A stretch of 64,000 nucleotides of DNA from Ulva prolifera (Eukaryota; Chlorophyta; Ulvophyceae; Ulvales; Ulvaceae): contig CM041198.1 of the NCBI GenBank assembly GCA_023078555.1, positions 10,421,874 through 10,485,873 of the forward strand. The letters run 5' to 3'. Under the pieces are notes generated by a model, which had not been told where the DNA came from, did no database searches, and saw only the letters and a program-made list of their open reading frames with translations. Each line of letters opens with the position of its first letter. Position 1 is the first letter of the stretch. Made by a program: the position numbers and the translations under genes. This document shows, piece by piece, positions 59,524-64,000 of this stretch.

Positions 59524-59676
59524 AACCTCATGATTGATGTTGGAAGCATCCAATACATTGCAGGAGTGACACGATCTGAGCTATGTGGCACATGCCCTGG
59601 CCCGACACATGTCTAGTAACCTAAAGGAACACTGGTTTGCCGTGCAACATGTTCTGAGATACCTGCAGTCCACAAA

Positions 59677-60070
59677 TGTAATAAATGAGGTCCATCCTGG
59701 GACACAATGCATGACGTGCAAGTACGCACATGAGTGTGGTGGCCACAGGCCCAACTCCTGTTATGTTAGGACATATGCTTGATCATATGCATGAGCATAA
59801 TCCAGCACAATCCATGTGAGGATTGTGTGCGGTCATTGTTATTATGACCGCCGTGGACTTGACTGATCAGTGGCATATAGTCATGTGCCTCCAAGTCTAC
59901 TGTAACCATTCTCTTACAGTCTTACGTGGTTCATGTATTGCCTCACTGCATTATAGTACATCCCCTGATCTGTGCATTGCCGACGTACGACCTGAGTGCT
60001 CCACAGGTAACGGCTCTGCAACCCACTAGCTAGGTTGATGAATGCTGCGCATAGGTCCTTGTTTATAACA
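59677..60070 (+). mobile_element. solo LTR, family B, with perfect 5-bp target duplication
   Basis: 394 bp, TGTAATAAATGAGG ... GTTTATAACA, flanked by acaaa at 59672-59676 and acaaa at 60071-60075. It splits the RNase H frame of the family A element between LQST and KNLG. It equals the LTR at 61621-62014 in length. Confidence 0.95.
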
Positions 60071-60115
60071 ACAAAGAACTTAGGAATAAATTTACAGGCT
60101 CTGGGGACATGGGTG

Positions 60116-60462
60116 TGTCAGAAATGCTTCATTCGCGCAGGTCAGACGCGCAGTCTTCGTACAGGTCATGTCATGACAGCCTGTGTTCCATATCTGCTGC
60201 GCATAGAGGTAGAACCGAGGAACACTAAACGGGGAGATGCTAATACCGTGAAACAGTAAGAAGAAAGGTTACATATCATAGTGTGCACATCCTTATATGC
60301 ACACTGAACACTCAAGGTTACGGCGGGAGATCATCTCAGGATCTCCCTCACTACTCCGGGACAATCCCGCTGGCGGCTTACCCCTGCACCTGATCCGCGG
60401 ATCATCCGTGCATGGGTGCACCTATCACCACATTGCTACCCGCAGGCTCATGCATTGTGACA
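60116..60462 (-). mobile_element. solo LTR, family A, inverted, with perfect 5-bp target duplication
   Basis: 347 bp, on the plus strand TGTCAGAAATGCTTC ... GCATTGTGACA, flanked by gggtg at 60111-60115 and gggtg at 60463-60467. The RNase H frame is continuous once the LTR and one flank are removed. It lies only 45 bp from the family B solo LTR. Confidence 0.95.
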
Positions 60463-60943
60463 GGGTGTTTGCTAGAAGTATCTCAGATGCAGACTTTGCG
60501 AATTCTGCGGATCTGAAAAGTGTTTCTGGTATGATTGTTCGGGTGTATGGAAACTGTGTTTTCCGGCGCTCGAAGAAGCAGAGTATAGTGGCTGGGGATA
60601 CATCAGAGGCTGAACTCATTGCGATGAGCACAACAGCCAACGAGCTCATGTGGATGAAGCTGTTGCTTCTCAATGTGAAGCTGGTTCCACATAAGCCGAA
60701 TGTGTGGGGTGACAATAAGAGTGCCAATATTTTGGCTGTGATGTTGTGTCCACTGACAGATCCAAGCACAGTGCGGCACTTGCGAGTGCGGGAATATGTC
60801 CAGATGGTTGAACTTAAGGTAGAATGGGTTGGCACTGTTGATCAGTTAGCAGAGGTGTTTACTAAGGCGCTGCCCCGACCTGCTTTGCAAGAAGTTCGTA
60901 ATACACTTCAGCTAGCCGAGACGTAGCAGGGTTTATGGGGGAG

Positions 60944-61287
60944 TGTCACAATGCATGCGCCTGTGGGCAGCGTTGTGGTGACAGGTGCACCCATGCACGA
61001 TCGATCTGCGGATCCAGTGTAGGGGTAAGCCGTCAGCGGGATTGTCCCGGAGTAGTGAGGGAGATCCTACGAGTATCTCCCGTCGTAATCTTGATTGTTC
61101 AGTGTGCATATATGAATGTGCACACTAAGAGCTGTAACCTTTCTCTCTACTGTTTCACGGTGCTAGCATCTCCTCTTTAGCATTCATCACTTCTACCTCT
61201 GTGCGCAGCAGGTATGGAACGCTAGCTGCCCTGACATGACCTGTACTAAGACTGCGTGTCTGACTTGACACGACAGCGTTTCTGACA
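60944..61287 (+). mobile_element. 3' LTR of the family A element
   Basis: It begins TGTCACAATGCATGCGCC directly after the purine tract ATGGGGGAG and ends GCGTTTCTGACA. It pairs with the 5' LTR at 54175-54522. Followed by gctgc, against gttgc on the far left. Confidence 0.88.
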
Positions 61288-61620
61288 GCTGCATGGAGAC
61301 ACATACGTAGACTGGCTGGCATGGTCATTACCGCTGCACCCTTGGTGTGCGCAAGCGCCGTCCAGCAGTATGCATGCGCCGCATGCATGGCGTGTCACGT
61401 ACTGTGCCGGCACTTCGCACTGCCAAAAGGTTGTGGCATAATGTGGCATGATACATGGGATTGGTATGTGAGGCTATACATGCTGAGGAATGTTGGTGGC
61501 ACTTTTTGGACATGTGGAATTATGCACATATAGTTGTATGCATGCAACTCATGTGCACAACTGCGACGTGGTACAGGCTGGCACACTTGAGGTATTCTTT
61601 GGTATACTTTTGGGTGGCAC
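61288..61620. other. spacer between the family A element and the inverted family B element
   Basis: 333 bp with no LTR blocks of either family and no recognisable coding. It is probably old host or older repeat sequence. Confidence 0.5.
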
Positions 61621-62014
61621 TGTTATAAGCAAGGACCTATGCGCAGCATTCATCAAGCTAGCTAGTGGGCTACAGAGCCGTTACCTGTGGAGCACCCAGG
61701 TCGTACGTCGGCAATGCACAGATCAAGGGATGTACTGTAATGCAGTGAGGCAATACAGGAACCACGTAAGACTGTAAGAGAATGGTTACAGTAGACTTGG
61801 AGGCACATGACTATATGCCACCGATCAGTCAAGTCTACAGCGGTCATAATCACAGTGACCGCACACAATCCTAACATGGATTGTGCTGGATTATGCTCAT
61901 GCATATGATCATGCATATGTCCTAACATAACAGGAGTTGGGCCCGTGGCCACCACACTCATGTGCGTACTTGCACGTCATGCATTGTGTCCCAGGATGGA
62001 CCTCATTTATGACA
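61621..62014 (-). mobile_element. 3' LTR of the inverted family B element
   Basis: On the plus strand TGTTATAAGCAAGG ... CCTCATTTATGACA, 394 bp, followed by the complement of the purine tract (ctcccc, 62015-62020). It matches the family B LTRs at 3821 and 59677, read on the other strand. The element's other LTR is not in the window. Confidence 0.92.
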
Positions 62015-62019
62015 CTCCC

Positions 62020-63816
62020 CTAGAGACTAATCTGGACTGGCATCAGATGAAGTCTCTTCCGAACATCCTTCAATGCAGGACCTGGTAACACCTTCGTGAA
62101 GACATCAGCAAGCTGGTCTTTGGTCCCTACCCATTGCACTTGAATCTCGTCTGCCTCTACAAATTCACGGACCCTTAGGTGCCGCACTCGAATGTGTTTA
62201 GACCTATCACTAGAGATTGGGTTGTTGGCTAGGGTATTCGCACTTTTATTGTCTCCCCAAAGCACAGGTTTTTCTGGACGAAGTTGCAGGTCTAACAACA
62301 ACTGTTTAGCCCACATCAACTCGTTTGCTGCACTACTCATAGCGATCAGCTCAGCCTCAGTTGTATCACCAGCAGTGATAGGCTGTCGCTTCGACCTCCA
62401 AAATACTGTGTTGCCATAGACCCTTAGGACTAGGCCACTCACACTTTTTAGGCCTTTGTCATTCGCGAAATCAGCATCCAAATAGCCTTCCAGCAAACAG
62501 CTCTTTGATGAGCCCGCAAACACTAGATCTAGTTCCTTCGTGGACTGCAGGTATCTCAGTATATGTTGCACCGCTGGCCAATGCTCCTTTAAACTACACC
62601 CCATATGTTTGGCCAAAACATTGCAGGCATAAGAAATATCAGGCCGCGTAACTACAGCAATATATTGGATGCCTCCTACAGCACTCATGAATCTAGCGTG
62701 CTCAGCCTGGTCTGCTACCTCAAGTTCGGGATGATCCTTGGCACTCCTCAACTGTTGCCTTGGCACCAGCGGAGTCGGACTAGGTCTGCAATCTGCCATG
62801 CTGAATTTCTCTAGCAGGTTCACTACTTTCTGCTGCTGAGATAGAGAGATGATCTTCTGCTTCCTATCCCTGGTGATTGAGGCACCTAGTGCCCACGACA
62901 AGTCACCAAGGTCTCTACCTTCAAATGCTTTGAGAATCTGATCGATCAACTCCTTCAGGCCCGTAGACCGTCCAAAGATAAACAGATCATCGACCCACAG
63001 AAATATGAAATACCTACCAGTTTTTCTAACATACAGTGCTGGGTCTGAATGTGATCTCACAAAACCCATTTCACCTAGCAAACGTGCAAGGGCCTTGTGC
63101 CATTCACGTGCAGCCTGCTTCAATCCATACAAAGTCTTAAGCAATTTCCACACACGATTTGTACCGTCATTCAGGATAGGAGGCTGTTCAACGTAGACAG
63201 TCTCATTCATTACCCCATTCAGAAAGGCACACTGGATATCGACATGCTTCATTTCTAAGTCCTCTACTGCAGCGATCGAAAGCAATGCACGCAAAGTAGC
63301 ATAGCTCCCTACTGGAGCCCACGTTTCAAAGAAATCAATTCCCTCTTCTTGGGTAAAACCCCTGGCTACATACCGCGCCTTGTAACGCTGGATCTCCCCT
63401 GTGGGTCCCCTCTTTATCTTATAGACCCACTTACCAGAAATGGCCTTGGCCCCTACTGGCAGCTCAACGAGCTCATAAGTTCCGTGCTCGCTCAACGAAG
63501 TCACCTCCTCCTTCATAGCACCATGTCACTTCTCGGCATCTTCTCCAGCTAAGGCCTGTTTCCAAGGCGGGCTATCAGGATCAAAAGGCTTCCTCTTCTT
63601 AATGGCTGCAACCCGACGGGATGAACGTCGCTGGGCTGACTTACCGCCATCAAGCTCCCCATGCTTGGTCACCTCTGCACCAGTCACTGCACTGTCAGCC
63701 GTAGCCAACATGCCTGATCTGTCGGCAACCTTTGGTGCTACCGTCTGCTCACTCACTGTGCTATGCTCTATATCAACACTAGCTTCTACGACAGCAACAT
63801 CTGCATGTGGAATCAA
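62020..63816 (-). CDS. copia RT-RNase H polyprotein, family B copy 2, nearly intact
   Basis: 498 codons are open from the Met at 63516 to 62020: MKEEVTSLSEHGTYELVELP, KWVYKIKRGPTGEIQRYKAR, KHVDIQCAFLNGVMNETVYV, WVDDLFIFGRSTGLKELIDQ (catalytic Asp pair), SMADCRPSPTPLVPRQQLRS, TRPDISYACNVLAKHMGCSL, YLDADFANDKGLKSVSGLVL, GDTTEAELIAMSSAANELM, WGDNKSANTLANNPISSDRS and DQLADVFTKVLPGPALKDVR. Upstream the frame extends to 63816 (SEQTVAPKVADRSGMLATAD) with one TGA at about 63530, where Trp is expected. All RT and RNase H acidic residues are present, so this is the youngest-looking retroelement body here. It is cut off at 63835 by family A sequence, so integrase and gag are missing from the window. Confidence 0.92.
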
Positions 63817-63835
63817 GCGCTTGCGTACAAGCGGG

Positions 63836-64000
63836 TGTCACAATGCATGAGCCTGCGGGCAGTAGTGAGACAGTTGTAGCTGCTATTGATGTTTCAACTT
63901 GCGATCAGGACACATCAGCCGCGGCTGACTGTGGAGTGTCCTGTGCAGGCCTGAAGCCTCAGCATGTGGAGTCTGGTGAGCAGCAGAATGCTCAGCGTCG
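63836..64000 (+). mobile_element. partial second family A element (LTR start fused to pol linker)
   Basis: TGTCACAATGCATGAGCCTG plus cgggcag (63836-63862) is the 5' end of a family A LTR, interrupting the inverted family B frame after gcggg. From about 63863 the sequence matches not the rest of the LTR but the family A linker at 58692-58815 (tagtgagacagttg, acacatcagcc, gctgactgtggagtgtcc, cagcatgtggagtctgg). The junction lies in CATGAGCCTGCGGGC, a word present both at the LTR start and in the linker at 58662-58676. It runs out of the window. Confidence 0.8.

Larger units (their letters stand above)
59524..60926 (+). pseudogene. copia RNase H, family A, split by two solo LTRs
   Basis: Pieces read SIQYIAGVTR, HALARHMSSNLKEHWFAVQH and VLRYLQST up to 59671, interrupted by the family B LTR. 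The frame continues KNLGINLQALGTWV (60071-60115), is interrupted by the family A LTR, then goes on FARSISDADFANSADLKSVS, AGDTSEAELIAMSTTANELM, WGDNKSANILA and AEVFTKALPRPALQEVRNT, stop at 60926. Removing each LTR with one copy of its 5 bp duplication leaves one continuous frame. SDADFANS corresponds to the first RNase H Asp block, and AELIAMS and DNKSA to the following ones. Confidence 0.9.
54175..61287 (+). mobile_element. family A Ty1/copia element with both LTRs and nested insertions
   Basis: It is bounded by direct LTRs 54175-54522 and 60944-61287. A primer-binding-like TGGCATCGGTGAGAG starts at 54524 and a purine tract (atgggggag, 60935-60943) precedes the 3' LTR. The flanks are gttgc (54170-54174) and gctgc (61288-61292), a 4/5 target duplication. 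The internal order is gag, protease, integrase, RT, RNase H, the copia order. Four solo LTRs sit inside: three of family A in inverted orientation (54869, 58123, 60116) and one of family B (59677). Frameshifts, stops, an RT deletion and an active-site change make it inactive. Confidence 0.9.

Noticed and set aside
60297-60480. Met start of a 209-codon frame upstream of RNase H
   Set aside because: The first 55 codons lie in the inverted family A LTR; the real coding part resumes only after the duplication at 60463.
1-64000. Bacterial operon, CRISPR array, phage or plasmid features
   Set aside because: Genes are intron-split with GT-AG borders and targeting peptides, and no regular repeat-spacer array is seen. 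The window is eukaryotic nuclear.

Overview
The window reads as nuclear DNA of a photosynthetic, flagellated eukaryote, most likely a green alga. Its genes are split by short GT-AG introns (about 70 to 300 bp), are spaced a few hundred bases apart and lie on both strands. A plastid is shown by a phytol kinase, a plastid TatA/Tha4 and a thylakoid-lumen pentapeptide protein with a twin-arginine signal. Cilia or flagella are suggested by a CEP164-type transition-fibre protein and a tubulin polyglutamylase-type TTLL. I cannot name the species.

Layout. Positions 1-4210: the 3' half of a decayed Ty1/copia retrotransposon (family B), starting inside integrase and ending in its LTR, with a solo LTR of a second family (A) nested in it. 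4211-9959: mostly unassigned DNA plus one unrecognised multi-exon gene with a membrane segment (6399-8483). 9960-52705: the gene-rich core, in order TTLL (-), inositol-pentakisphosphate 2-kinase (-), PPIL4/CYP59-type cyclophilin (+), TM9SF/EMP70 (-), CEP164-like (-), DUSP-USP deubiquitinase (+), tRNA threonylcarbamoyladenosine dehydratase (-) with a 52-residue membrane ORF just upstream of it, mitochondrial pyruvate dehydrogenase E2 (-), phytol kinase (+), an unknown coiled-coil protein (-), TatA (+), PIG-C (-), lumenal pentapeptide protein (-), FMN split-barrel protein (-), about 3 kb without a recognised gene, and BZW/5MP translation regulator (-). 52706-54174: nothing recognised. 54175-64000: a copia nest, consisting of one family A element with both LTRs (54175-61287) carrying four solo LTRs inside it, then an inverted family B element with a 498-codon open RT-RNase H frame (62020-63516), which is itself cut by another piece of family A at 63836.

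The core genes are housekeeping and are not one pathway. Two loose themes show: plastid and thylakoid function (phytol kinase, TatA, Tat-dependent lumen protein, FMN protein) and the basal body and axoneme (CEP164, TTLL). Gene assignments rest on motifs read directly from the translated exons. Most exon borders were inferred from GT-AG sites and frame continuity, so gene spans below include introns. The points that most deserve a second look are the nested LTRs whose removal restores reading frames, the small membrane ORF sitting in frame 18 bases before the tRNA dehydratase start, the two unrecognised multi-exon genes, and the LTR/pol chimera at the right edge.
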